Made by a program: the position numbers and the translations under genes. A DNA stretch of 64,000 nt from Telopea speciosissima (lineage: Eukaryota; Streptophyta; Magnoliopsida; Proteales; Proteaceae). Where the stretch lies: positions 14,893,563-14,957,562 of the forward strand of contig NC_057922.1 in assembly GCF_018873765.1 (NCBI RefSeq), written 5' to 3'. This document shows, piece after piece, positions 10,770 to 23,100 of this stretch. Each line of letters starts with the position of its first letter. The stretch's first letter is position 1. The notes below the pieces were generated by a model, which saw only the letters and a list, made by a program, of their open reading frames with translations, searched no databases and was not told the origin of the DNA.

Positions 10770-11642
10770 TTAACTTTCAGGACAAAAGGGCTTATCCACA
10801 TTATCTCTATGACTTGGAATTGTGAAGTGCCTTAGCCTACCTTCTTGTTCCTTCATGTACCCTTCACACAAAAAGGCCTTAGAGAACTGGTCCTCTACAA
10901 CCCTATTCACATCATGCACAAACACATCAGTTTCTCCATCTTTCCTATTCCTTCCCATCAATCCAGCAGTATAAATGGCACTCATCCTCCCTGGTGCATC
11001 TTCAAAATAACCAGTTGGTGCATCCACCATTATCAAATCCCATTCTATATCATACACCTTAGCAGGTAATCCCTTCAATGCAAGTTGACACTTAGAATTC
11101 CTTACATCCCCTACCACTTTGCATTCCTCTCCCTTCCCAATCTCCATCAGATCATCTGCATCTCGAACCCGGCTATCGTAGAAGACATGGTATGATTCTA
11201 ACATTGTGAATCTCTGTTTGATTTGTTGAATCCATGATCTATCTTCCTCAAGAAAAACTGTTCTTCCACCATGATTGAGTGAACTCCACATGAGGCTGTC
11301 ATGGCCTAAACCAAAGACTAGGAAGTTGCAAGGGGATTTCTTCTCTAGTATTCTGGATGTAACAGAGATCTCTTTCAGTGTTTGCTGTGGAGTAATGTTT
11401 GATGTTGAGTAATGGAGGAGTGCTTGAACTAGGGAAGATGGGATTTTGGTGCAAGTTGATGTGGAGAGATCTTGAGGTGGGCAAGAATTTGTGGAATATT
11501 GGGCTTCTTCCTTGTTGATTGTTGATGGTTTGGATGATGATGAGAAGTTTGTTCTTAGTATGAAGAGGATGAGAAGGAAGGCAAGCAAGAAACCAAAGAT
11601 GAGGAGCTTAAGGTTGAGTGGATATTGGGTTTTGGGTTTCAT
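10770..11642 (-). CDS. GXM: Glucuronoxylan 4-O-methyltransferase-like protein (GXM, DUF579), copy 2
   Basis: A complete intronless gene of 290 codons, paralogous to the gene at 4185-5030. One membrane anchor (about residues 12-30) precedes a serine-rich stem and the DUF579 domain. Motifs are NFLVFGLGHDS (106-116), FLEEDRSW (130-137), VDAPTGYFEDAPGRM (206-220), VHDVNR (242-247) and the C-terminal HFTIPSHRD (272-280). Cysteines just before the domain (TSTCTKIP) are shared with copy 1. The C-terminal half is far more conserved than the stem, as expected for duplicated Golgi enzymes under selection. Expected role: methylation of glucuronic acid on xylan. It reads closer to Arabidopsis GXMT1 in the stem and AdoMet region than copy 1 does, but this is by eye. 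Confidence 0.95.
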   Translation of the reverse strand: MKPKTQYPLNLKLLIFGFLLAFLLILFILRTNFSSSSKPSTINKEEAQYSTNSCPPQDLSTSTCTKIPSSLVQALLHYSTSNITPQQTLKEISVTSRILEKKSPCNFLVFGLGHDSLMWSSLNHGGRTVFLEEDRSWIQQIKQRFTMLESYHVFYDSRVRDADDLMEIGKGEECKVVGDVRNSKCQLALKGLPAKVYDIEWDLIMVDAPTGYFEDAPGRMSAIYTAGLMGRNRKDGETDVFVHDVNRVVEDQFSKAFLCEGYMKEQEGRLRHFTIPSHRDNVDKPFCPES

Positions 11643-12100
11643 GTTTCTTCTTGTGTTGGCTGATCACTCTCATCGTTCTGCATTCCTGCAGCTCTATTTA
11701 AGAAATGGGTTTGTTGTGTTTATGAAGTTTTGTATGTAAAGAAGTGATGTTGATGGGTTTGGATTATAATTAACAATGAAGATATGGGCCTTGTGGGGTT
11801 TACAATTTTTGCTTCTAAATTGAAGGAAACAAATACTAAATAAGGATTACTTAAGATGGAGTGAAGATAGTGATTGCTTGGCTGTTTTTTTTTTTTTTTC
11901 CATGGATTCTTGGGATTGAAGGGAAGAAGAGTGGATGATTGATGAGGACATGAGAGCAACAGGTAGGTAAGTTGGTAGATCTACAAGTTTGGTCGTCTCT
12001 GTATGTGTGTGTGTTAGTGTTTTTCTTCTTTATTTATTTTTTAAGTTGGAGGGGTTAAGGAATGCTATTTTGTATTGAAATGGGGAGCCAGTAGGAAAAG
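11643..12100. other. Promoter region of GXM gene 2
   Basis: A TATA-like CTTAAATAG on the minus strand (complement of 11693-11701) lies about 55 bases upstream of the GXM start codon, a plausible distance for a short leader. Otherwise A/T-rich with a 16-T run near 11886. No other gene seen. Confidence 0.35.
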
Positions 12101-12284
12101 GATTCTGTCCAGCCGTGGTGGGTGCTGGAGCGTCCAGGCCCGCTAAACGACAACAAAAACAAGGGATGGTCATTTCATAGGTGGGTCCCACCTAGGCCCC
12201 ACATGTGAAATGACTACCCACCCCTGTTTTTGCTGTCGTTTAGTGGGGTTGGATCGTTCAGCTTCCACCACGGCTGGCAAGAAC
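12101..12284. repeat. Palindromic MITE-like repeat, copy 1
   Basis: Inverted arms begin GATTCTGTCCAGCCGTGGTGGG and end CCACCACGGCTGGCAAGAACC. Inner arms match around TAAACGACAACAAAAACA and TGTTTTTGCTGTCGTTTA. About 184 bp, a near-complete hairpin. A second copy lies 150 bp to the right. Confidence 0.8.
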
Positions 12285-12437
12285 CAGGTTCGAGGCTCCG
12301 AGCCAATACTGTTTCCCATAAAGTGGTAGTGGTTCAGAAAAATGTTGGAATATTGCTAGGGTTGGGTTCAACGGGTTTGGATTCCCTCCCCACATGAGGG
12401 GACCACACCCCATGGAGGATGTAGATATGGGACCTAG

Positions 12438-12633
12438 CTCCTGTCCAGCCCGTGGCGGGAGCTGGACCTTCCAGCTCCGCTAAACGACAGAGAAAACAGG
12501 GTTAGAGTGATCATTTCACATGTGGGGCCCAGGTGGGACTCACCTGTGAAATGACCACCTTACCCCTGTTTTCTCTATCGTTTAGTGGAGTTGGATGGTC
12601 CAACTCCCACCACGGCTAGATAGAATCCTTTTC
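12438..12633. repeat. Palindromic MITE-like repeat, copy 2
   Basis: Same family as 12101-12284: CTGTCCAGCCCGTGGCGGGAG at left, CTCCCACCACGGCTAGATAG at right, with inner arms around AAACGACAGAGAAAACAGGG and CCCTGTTTTCTCTATCGTTT. A partial third copy is at 51224-51302. Confidence 0.8.
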
Positions 12634-12689
12634 CATAGATCTGTCCCATGGGGTAGTTGCTCTTGAACTGATAAGACTGATTGAGGGGG

Positions 12690-13340
12690 GGGGGGGAACC
12701 AGACTAACGCCCTTATCGGTTTCATATCGGTTTTACTTTTATAAACCAGTTAAAAACTGAAACCAAATTAGGCCAACCAAAACGTGGAAAAATCGTTTAG
12801 TTTTTAATACAATTTTTATTTTTTTGTATATAAAAAAACAAAGATTGAACAAAAAATAAACCGATAAGGGACCAATAAGAGGTCATCAAGAGAAACCAAT
12901 AGATACGTCATCCGATTTTGGTCAATTTTTTGTGGTGCATATATCAGGTTAGATCAAAATCAAACTAATAAGGATTTGAACCTTAAAAACCAATTTGTGG
13001 TCAATAGTTACCAGTCTGATCGTTTTAGTTCCAAAAACCAAATCACAACCGAAACTTATCAGTCTGGTCGTTTCAGCTCCTTATCGATTTCTTTTATTGG
13101 TATGGCTTCGTTTGGGGTTTCAAAGCTAACTTTTTGAATACCTATTTTTCGAATAAGAATTCCTTAAATGGATACGAACTTGAATTAAATATGGATTTTC
13201 GCATCCTTAGTTGTATATGTTGATTGGATTGGATAACATAGCTTCTAAACGGATTCATATAGTTTCAAGATATCAATTTATGGAATATGGATTCTCCTAA
13301 ATGGATAGGGACACAAATCGAACACTAATTTTCAACTTCA
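12690..13340. repeat. Dispersed repeat, inverted partner of 31690-33280
   Basis: Two blocks (12690-13110, with CGGTTTCATATCGGTTTTAC and ACCAGTCTGATCGTTTTAG; 13130-13340, with AACGGATTCATATAG and CTAAATGGATAGGGACAC) recur as reverse complements at 32810-33280 and 31690-31960. Here the blocks are adjacent; in the partner about 0.8 kb lies between them. Non-coding, family unknown; the CGGATT/ATCC-rich style is like the subterminal parts of hAT elements. Confidence 0.65.
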
Positions 13341-13500
13341 CCTAATAAAATAGAATTAAAGTTTAGAGGTTCAGATACTGTCACACGACCATGGCCCTAG
13401 TGATCCTGATAACAAACTCGATACCTCCATTGTCATCATTCTTCAATGCCGCATTTGTGTTCAGCTTGTGCCCAGAGGGGCATCTAGCCGTGAATTTTTA

Positions 13501-13647
13501 TCCTATGCAGTTACTGCACGGTGCAGTGCTACATCGTGAGGTGGCTGCAGAGGCCATGTGCACCATGTGGGGCCCGCTGGCCCACTGTGCCACATGGTCT
13601 CTGCTGCGCCGCATGATGCATTACTGCATCGTGCAGTAACAGGAGAG
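13501..13647. repeat. GC-rich foldback repeat
   Basis: Inverted arms TATGCAGTTACTGCACGGTGC and GCATCGTGCAGTAACAGG, with an inner palindrome GCCATGTGCACCATGTGG against CCACTGTGCCACATGGTC. About 147 bp and much richer in G+C than its surroundings. Confidence 0.65.
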
Positions 13648-14177
13648 GATAACGACCGTTGGGCTATGCCGCACACATCCCGATAGCTGACTTAGTGCGC
13701 AAGGATATGTGCTGCACAACCCAACCCTTAAATGCACCCCTGGGCGCTGAGGTTCTTGGAGAGGAATCAGATCCTTTAACCTATCACATACTAGGCTAAT
13801 CCAATTTGACGCCCATACACTATTAGGGTGATTCAGGCTGATTCAATCTAACACCCATACATTAGAATGGCCGTACTATTTTTTTATTTTTTTTGGTAAA
13901 AAAGGGACGTGCTAGTCAGGATAGTTTCGGATGTTCCGAATTTGGTCAAAATAAATTATGATTTTTAGTCCAGTTACGGAATACCCTTTAGATACCGTTT
14001 TCAAGCACACAATTGGTTTTGGGAACCTATCAGCGCTACAGAGTTGGAAACACGGGAATCTGTCATCGTCACTTTCCCAATAGTTTCCAATAAAAGGATG
14101 CGTACGGAGAAGCTGTTACTCTTCTCTGTCAGAAAGGAACCGCTAGGGTTTCCATAAACTGAAAAGAATACTGAAAT

Positions 14178-17100
14178 ATGAAGTTCGCAGTGAAAGCATG
14201 GAGCAACGGAAGAGCACGGGCAGGGGTCCTCCAACTGAGCAGCTGCCCGAACCCAATAGAGACACCTGCCCTTCTTCTCACCACAAGAAAGGGTCTGCCC
14301 GTATTCATTGCTCCTAATCTCCTTCAGTTCCTCTCTTCTCCTGATTCTCATCTCCTCCAAACAAGCCCTCTCCATTTGTAAGTACATTGTACAGCCTTTG
14401 ATGCTTCTACTCTTTAATTAACAACGGTGACGCTGAGTGGGACCCACTAATGGTGGGTTCTGTCCTCTTGCTTGCTCACGTGGAAGCCAGGTGCCACTGT
14501 GTAAAAGTGGTGGGTTTGCACATATGGTGTTTGTGATTTGGACTTTGTAGGGTCAACAACACCACCAATCTTAGTTCATGTCATGGGAGTTCTGGTCCTT
14601 ACGACCAATTGGGTGGGGCATACCACTTGCCCGACTGCCACGTGGAAATTGGACCACTGGTGGGTTGCTCATAAGGTGTTTGTGATTTGGGCTTTGGTGC
14701 TGCAACACCACTGTGAAGTTGTGAACATCCATGATCCAAACTGAGCCTAAATTATTATGCATAGATGACAGTTCAGATGTTGCCTACGATGGTGATGGAA
14801 AGAAAATTTTTATTTTTGATAAGAGGTGATAGAAAGAAACACCCTATGTGGTAATCTATACTTGGTGAGTTGGTGACATACAAGGAGTTTTTGGAAGATG
14901 TTGTCTCTTAGACTCGTAGTTGTAGGATGACATCAAGGAGTTTTAGAAAAATCTAAGTTGAAGATGTGTGCTCTGTTCTTTATGCGTGGGCAGTTTCAGA
15001 AACTTCTTGCGGCTCCTGGTTCACCTTGTCACCCATTTGTGTTTGTTCTAAAATTTTCTGATTGCAGAAATTTTTGGCATTGCCTATCAAGGTTTAAAAA
15101 TAAAAAAATTGCATATATATTGGCTGATGACTTGTTTTTAACACTGTGTTTCCTTCAGCTTAGAGTGCCCTTCATCAAAAACAATTTCAAATATTGGGGG
15201 ATTGCACCAGATGGTAAGATTGACTGAGTATGGCTTTGTAGCTGCCCCTAGGGATTCTATTTTATGCCTACCAGACTGTGATGGAACTAACAAAATTGGA
15301 GCTTCTTTTGAGACACCTTGTGGTCGCCGATTGGTAATGCTTTCATGTTGTTGTTTCTAAATATCATTAACTTAACCTTTACTTATTTTTTTTTTTTTTT
15401 TTGATAAGCATTAACTTGACCTTTACTTGGGTAGTATACTTCCTTGTATTTCTGGTAGAAATGTCTTGAGCATGTTCGCATCTGGACTTTTATTGTGCAG
15501 ATAAAGCCAAAAGAATACATGGAACTGATTTCTTCGCTGGAACCAAATATATGGGCTAGTTTGGCAGATGAGGTGCCTGCATGGGTTTCTGAAAAGAGGA
15601 ACAAGACTTCGGTGGATAGAACTGTACGTTGGCTTGATGACTGTATTGCCTTAAACCTGGTATGTACAATATATCAGTTCAATACCTAGGCATTTATTCT
15701 TTTTTCCTTACCTGTAAGCTTTTGTTTCTAGTATGAGATCCAATCACTCTTAACCAAACAACCTCAAGTTTTTGCCTAAATTTGCATTGAATGTTATTTA
15801 GGCAAAGCAATTTCTAAATGGAGACCGTATTTTTGCCACATGGAGGCTGATCCCATTGTCAGAAAGCTGGAACATCCTTGGATCCAAATGTCAAATTTTG
15901 TGTTCCATCTGAATCATATCGCACACCATCTATTGAATCTCTTCCCCTTGTACTCAGCCATTAAACTGATGTAAAGCTGATCTTGTCATCCTGACCATTA
16001 AATAGATAGGGGTCCAAGTATTGACTATTGACTAGTTTTGTGAAGATTGTTTTTTATATTCTATGATTCTTTAGAGATGAAATTTACATTGACAGGGGTC
16101 AACGTTGGCAATATGCTTACAATAATTGAAGACTAATTGATAAGCTATGTGGCAGATAAGGTAGTCCCAATGAGTAGGTGTGGAGATTGTTAAGATTATC
16201 GTGTTTAGGTGTTTGGGGTTGTTTATGTCTCTTATTGTGCTTTCTAGTTAGTTCTAAATTAGCTTTATGTCTTAAGGGTATTTTGGGTACTTCATATTGT
16301 AATTCACTTAAGTTATGTTATAAATAAATCTGTCTCTCACGATTTAGTTAATTCAACTAAATCGTGAGAAGCCTTCTTTTCTCTCGGTTTTTCCTTCTTC
16401 TCCTTCTCTCGGTTCTTCTTCTTTCTTCTTTGCTTTCTTCTTCTAGTTCTCTTGCTGCAGATTATTTTTAGCTTCAGTTTTGTTTCATGGTATCAGAGCA
16501 ATAAATTCTGATCCACGAGATTCATCTTGCTGCTGCTGTTTTGAAGGTTCTTTTTCACCCCTTTGTTTATCGTGGTTTACAGCAACCTATGCTGCCTATG
16601 TTGATCTGAACTCTAGTCATATATTCATGAAGGACTAGAGTCTCCTGCTATGCTGCAACTGATTGTGTATGTTCCTGCTGCTGTTCGAAGTCCTTGAAGA
16701 TTGGTTATTTGCTTGCCCCTAAAACCCTGACAATCAATATTCCAAATCCCTGTGGAAATCGATTTGTTTTTCTTCTGGGGTCTGTTCTTCATTCTTGTGG
16801 CTGGACTTCTAGTGATTATACATCACTATTGCTGGTTATATTTATCAAAGACTATACTTCTGTATTGGGCTGTTCTGCCCTATTCTTCAAGGCTATCGGA
16901 TTTACCCTGATCAAAGATTTCTTTCTTTTGGGCTGTTATCGACATTGGAGTTTGCACCTTTTTATTTCCCTAAGGGCTGATGCTAAGTCTTCTACCGACA
17001 ACTTTAATATTCAGATTACCAGTGTGAAGCTGAATGGTGCTTCTAATTATCTACTTTGGTCTCAAGCCTTTGAGGTCTATGTCACTGCTCGCCGGAAGAT

Positions 17101-20100
17101 GAAATATCTTACGATGGAACCCGTGGATTCCACTGATGACAAATATGATGATTGGAAGGCTGAGAATGCAACCCTTCTTTGCTGGCTTTGGAATAGCATG
17201 GAACCCTCCATTGCTTCCAATGTTATGTTTCATAAAACTACCAAGGGTGTTTGGAACGAACTTAAAGAGAGCTACTCTCAAGATACAAATCTGTCCCGAA
17301 TTTATGATGTCTATGAGAAATTCTTTTCTTTTAAACAACATGGAAAATCCCTTGGTGAGTATTACAGTTCATTGAAGGGGATGTGGGAAGAACTCAATGT
17401 ATACCAGCCTAACTCTACTGATGCTGCTGTAATTAAGTCCCAACGATCTGAATTTTTGGTTGCTCAATTTCTCTCTGGGCTAGATTTTGATCTTCAATCC
17501 GTCAAAAATCAATTGTTGACTAGAGAGAAGATCCCCTCTATGAATGAAGCATATTGTCGGATCCAGAGAGTTTTATCCCCTTCTGTGGTGAAGTCTGATT
17601 CAGCTCCTACCAACAAAGATAATTCTACCCTTTTCACTTCTACTGGAGGGCGTGGCCGTGGTGGTGGTGGTACTTCTTCTCGCAGTCGTGGTTCTACTTT
17701 TGGGCGCGGTAGTGCCGCTGGTTCTGGAGGTCGTGGGGTTACATCTAACACTGCTGGTTCTGGTTCTGTTGATACTAGTTCTCGATGGTGCACTCATTGT
17801 AATCGGTCTAATCATACTGTTGATAAGTGTTGGCTCAAACATGGCAAACCACAGTGGGCCCATGAGCAATTTGCAAACTCTGCCATATCTGATGGAGGGA
17901 CTGATTCTGTGCACTCTTCCGACCCTGCCCCGAGATCCTTTACTAATGGTGGTACCTCTTCTAATGATTTAGTCTCTCAACTCTTACAATGAGTCCAAAA
18001 ACTTGAGGCTTCTTCTTCTACATCTACAGCTGTCCTTACCCACTCAGGTACTACTGCTTGTTTCGCATCCTCATCCTCTCCGTGGGTCATTGACTCAGGA
18101 GCATCCTCTCACATGACTGGTAAGCTTACTTTGTTTTCATCTTCCACACAGACTTCTATGTCATCTCGGATTTCTATTGCAGATGGATCCTCTATGCTAG
18201 TCACTGGTCATGGGAAAGTTGCTCTGTCTTCTAACATATCTTTAGCTGATGTTCTTCATGTTCCCAAGCTTCCTCTTAACCTCTTGTTTGTTAGTCATTT
18301 AACTAAAAATTTGAATTGTTCCATAAGCTTTCACCCTTCTTATTGTGTCTTTCAGGATCTTGCAACAAAGACGAAGATTGGTGGCGGGTATGAGAAGGGA
18401 GGCCTCTATTACTTTGATCGAGAACTACATCCTTGCAGCGGTTGCTCGCTTCTCTGGCGTATCTCCTTTACATTGGCACTATCGGCTAGGACATCATTTT
18501 CTATCTAAGCTGCAGCACCTTGTTCCCAGTTGCAAGTTTGTCTCCCGTATCGAGTGTGAAGCTTGTGAGCTTGGCAAGCATCATCGTACTATTTTTCCTT
18601 TGAGTCCAGAGTCTAGGAGTACTTCTTTATTTTAGGTAGTTCATTCGGATATTTGGGGTCCTTGTAGGGTCAAAAGTCGGTTAGGGTTTTCATATTTTGT
18701 TGGTTTTATTGATGATCATTCTCATATGACATGGCTGTACCTCTTGAAGGATCGATCTGAATTTGTCTCTGTCTTCAAACAGTTTTATAATGAAATTCGA
18801 GTTCATTTTGGTGTTTCTTTAAAGACTTTGCGTACTGATAATGCACTTGAATTAATTCAGCGTGAGGTCTCTCGTTTTTGTTCTGACAATGGTATTCTTC
18901 ACCAAACTAGTTGCTTTTACACACCCCAACAAAATGGTATGGCAGAGCGCAAAAATCGCCATTTGTTAAATGTTACTCATTCTTTGATGTTTCATATGCA
19001 TGTTCCCAAACTCTATTGGGCAGATGCGGTGCTGACAGCATGTTTCCTTATTAATCGTATGCCTTCGTTTGTCCTCAATAATCAAATTCCTTTCAAACTA
19101 GTTTTTCCTGATCGGGCTGTTTTCTCTCTTCCTTGTGTTTTTGGTTGTCAGTGTTTTGTTCATGTGCTTCGCCTAGGGCTTGATAAGTTATCTCCTCGGG
19201 CTGTTAAGTGTTTATTTCTTGGATATTCTCGTACCCAGAAGGGGTATCGTTGCTTTGACCCTGTTATTCGCCAACAGTTTATTTCTGCTGATGTTACCTT
19301 TTTCGAGAGTTCCCCGTATTTTGTTGGTTCCTCCGTTGATGTTCCTTTTGATGCCGTTGATTGGGTTGCTGCCCCTGCCCCTCTTCCCTTGCCGATAGCT
19401 GCCCCGCCTGTACAGGTTTATGTGCGTCCTCACCAACAGCAGCCGCTGCCCCCAGTTCAATCTATTACGGCCACAACTCTACCGCCACCAGCTGATTCTT
19501 TGCCTGCAGATCCCACTGTTAACGTTGATGATCTCCCTATTGCTCAGAGAAAAGGTACTCGTGCTTGCACTAACCGTCCTCTTTATCCTGTGGCCAACTA
19601 TGTGTCTGTTTCTCATCTTCCTCTTCATTATCGTGCTTTTGCTACTGCATTACATTCTACTTTTATTCCTACTTCTTATACCATTGCTATGTCTCACCTT
19701 GAGTGGAAAAATGCTATGGATGTGGAGATGGAGGCTCTCATCTCTCGTAAGACTTGGTCTTTGGTTGATCTCCCACCTGGTAAGGATCTTGTTAAGTGTC
19801 GTTAGGTGTACACGATGAAATACAATCACGATGGTACTGTGGAGCGGCACAAGGCCAGTTTGGTTGCCAAGGGGTTTACCCAGACCTATGGGGTCGATTA
19901 TTTTGAAACCTTCTCTCCTGTTGTGAGGCTGAATTCCGTTCGTATCTTGCTTTCTTTGGCTGTTAACCTTGACTGGCCTCTTTTCCAGATGGATGTGAAG
20001 AATGCTTTCTTATATGGTGACCTGTAGGAGGAGGTGTATATGGAGCAACCTCCTGGTTATGTTGCTCAGGGGGAGGATAGTGTCCGAGTTTGTCGCCTTC

Positions 20101-23100
20101 ACAAGGCAATTTATGGACTGAAACAGTCCCCCCGTGCCTGGTTTGATAAATTTAGTAGTGTTGTTGTTGGTTGTGGATTTTCTCAGTGCTACTCTGATCA
20201 CTCTATCTTTGTTAGACGACAGGGGTCTAATGTGGTCATCTTAGCCATATATGTTGATGATATTATTATTACTGGTAATGATGCTTCTGGGTTTGCACAG
20301 GTGAAGACATATCTACTTGACAATTTTCAGATTAAGGATTTAGGTAACCTCAGGTACTTTCTTGGCATCGAGGTTGTTTGCAGTTCTCGTGGTCTAAGCT
20401 TGTCCCAACGGAAGTATGTTTTTAATTTACTTGATGAGATAGGTATGATGGGTTGTAAACCTATTGATACTCCTATGGATCCTCATGTCAAGTTTGGTGC
20501 TTCTGATAACACAGACTTTGGTGATCCACACCAGTATCGACGCCTGGTCGGTAGACTTATCTATCTTACAGTTACTCGTCCTGATATTTCTTTTGCTGTG
20601 GGTGTTATCAGTCAGTTCATGCAGACGCCTAAGGAAGTTCATTGGGAGGCTGCTTGTCGTATTTTACGTTATCTTAAGGGTGCTCCTGGCAAGGGGCTTA
20701 TCTATCGCCGTCATGGACACACTAGCATTGTTGGATTTTCTGATGCCGATTGGGCTGGTTCTGATGGTGATCGTAAGTCTACTTTATTGTACTTTCTTTG
20801 GTGGTAACTTGGTTACTTGGAAGAGCAAGAACCAAACTACTATTGCTCGTTCCAGTGCAGAGGCTGAGTACAGAGCTATGGCTCACACAGCTGCTGAATT
20901 GATGTAGGTTCGTTCCTTTGCTCATGAGCTTGGTTATTCCAGTAATCAGCCCATGGAGATGTACTGTGATAACCAGGCTGCTATCTACATTGCCAACAAC
21001 TCTGTGTTTCATGAACGAACTAAGCACATTGAAGTTGACTGTCATTTTGTTCGTGATGCTGTTCTGAAGAAGTTGATTACTACCCCTTTTGTTCGATCCC
21101 AGTTTCAGCTCGGCGATATGTTTACCAAAGTTTTGTTTCGACCACAGTTTGCAAATGACTGTTCCAAAGGTGATGTCTATGCTCCAGCTTGAGGGGGAGT
21201 GTTAAGATTATCGTGTTTTGGTGTTTGGGGTTGTTTATGTCTCTTATTGTGCTTTCTAGTTAGTTCTAAATTAGCTTTATGTCTTAAGGGTATTTTGGGT
21301 ACTTCATATTGTAATTCAATTAAGTTATGTTATAAATAAATCTGTCTCTCACGATTTAGCTAATTCAACTAAATCGTGAGAAGCCTTCTTTCTCTCAGTT
21401 TTTCCTTCTTCTCCTTCTCTCGGTTCTTCTTCTAGTTCTCTGGCTGCAGATTATTTTTAGCTTCAGTTTTGTTTCGGAGATCCTACCTATGTTTGGCCCA
21501 TGTAGACAACTGCTTCCATTTATATTCAGTTGTTTTCTTCTTTCTCACTAGTTGCCTTTGGGACCTTAAACCTCAATCTTGAAACTGTAAACTCTAAATC
21601 AGTTTTTTAATAAGAAAATGTAATTCATTATTTTCTTGAAAAGGATTATTTCTTCTGACATCCTAAAGTAGCCAATACTTTAAAGATTTGTGGTCAAATT
21701 GTAAGGGGTTGATAATAAGTTGTTTAACCTTGGTCCAATATTTTGTTATAATCAAATGGCAATCTCAAGGGTTTCCTCTGTGCCTCAGAGAGGGCCTTAG
21801 ACAAGCTGGTCTATTTTTCATGGTTATGATGAACATATTTAGTTGATTATTTAAGAATTTTTTTTTTTTTGGGGGGGGGGGGGGGGGTGTGTGTTGTGAT
21901 TTGATCTATGACAAAAACTATCTAACTCTGGGCCCCAATATGCCTCATGTTCGATATTTTGATGATAACTATGGAGTTTGCAAGGCCAATGAGGATTTAT
22001 GCAACACTTGAGTTAAAAAAAAATGTTGTTTATTTATTTAATTTTTGGTTCTTCTTCTTCATTAGTTCACTAGAAGCTTGTTGTCATATGGGTGAAGTGA
22101 TAAAAAGAAGACTGTCTGGAACTGATGTGAATTGAGATTTACAAGGAATATTTTCACTCATTTTGGAAGTGACATAAACCTTGGACTATGAAACAACTAG
22201 CTTTACCCTTTCAAGGAACTCTTAGATCTTTGGAGTTTTGGGATGTAATGCTGAGAGATTTGCCACGGTTTCATGCATTAAGGAGGAACTACTCACCTCA
22301 TGTCTCCACGCGGGGAGTGGGAGTTTAAGGTGAAACTATGATCAAATCCACCATTTCTAACCTTCTGTCCTCCATAGCATGATATAAAAACTTAAGTTCT
22401 TTCATAAATCTTTTTGTTTGGAAACCTGTTGAGCTTGAGCCCACCTGATGCAAATCAGGCATTTGTCTACTCTTGCTAAGTTGATTTTGAGATATCTAAT
22501 GGATGGAGTCTTGCCAGTGCTATTGGGGCTGTTTATTTGATCTCCGTATTTTGAAATTCTGTAAAATCTCTTTTGTTCCATGATACCCATTATTAAGTGA
22601 CCAGCCCTGAAATACCTGCAGTATTGGTAAGGATATTCATATTTTCTTCTTTCTCATTTCTAAGCCCTGGGAACACTGGGATCAGCAACACTTAGTTTTG
22701 AAAGCTTAAAGTTGTAAGTCAGGACTTCATGATTTAAAGGATTTCATTGTTTACTTTTTCTAACGCAAATTTCTTCTAGCACTAGGGCCTATTATTTTCA
22801 ATCTTAGATGTCACTAGTACTTCATTTGTGAATTTTTTCCTAGTGTTAAATCCTGCTTTAGGGCTATCTTTTCTTGACCTACAGATTTTTCTCTTTTAGG
22901 AACACACTTCATTTGTCTTCTGGAACTTTGATTTTTGACATCAGTTTATTTCATGACCTATAGACAAATCGAGGAGCAATTTTTGGGGCTATTGTTGGAG
23001 GTTCCAGTGTAGAAGAACGTCGTTGTTGTGCTCAAGAAGTAGTGAGGCGAAATGTATCAGGTTACTTAGCTCTTCATAGTTTTTGAATATGCCATCTTCT

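Larger units (their letters stand above)
16188..21476 (+). mobile_element. Ty1/copia LTR retrotransposon in QTRT2 intron 3
   Basis: A full-length structure of about 5.3 kb: LTRs at 16188-16487 and 21200-21476, a 5-bp target duplication GAGAT (16183-16187 and 21477-21481), a primer-binding site TGGTATCAGAGC (16488-16499, initiator-Met tRNA type) and a purine tract GAGGGGGAG (21191-21199). Domain order is copia type: gag with a CCHC zinc knuckle (about 17.0-18.0 kb), aspartic protease with DSGAS (about 18.1 kb), GAG-pre-integrase and integrase (about 18.4-19.3 kb), reverse transcriptase with YVDD (about 19.8-20.5 kb) and RNase H (about 20.7-21.1 kb). The coding region is broken in about half a dozen places, so it is a fossil. 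The two LTRs differ at about 2% of aligned sites plus two gaps, which suggests insertion roughly one million years ago, or earlier if this is a slow-evolving tree. Confidence 0.96.

Noticed and set aside
13391-13639. 82-codon plus-strand frame starting MALVILITNS
   Set aside because: It lies largely on the GC-rich foldback at 13501-13647, which explains the open frame. No domain is recognisable.
14538-14762. Frames on both strands in QTRT2 intron 1
   Set aside because: They fall in an intron bounded by GTAAGT at 14378 and an AG at 15158; the translations resemble no protein.
17652-17972. Alternate-frame and antisense open frames in the gag region
   Set aside because: Shadows of the glycine- and serine-rich gag sequence of the copia element.
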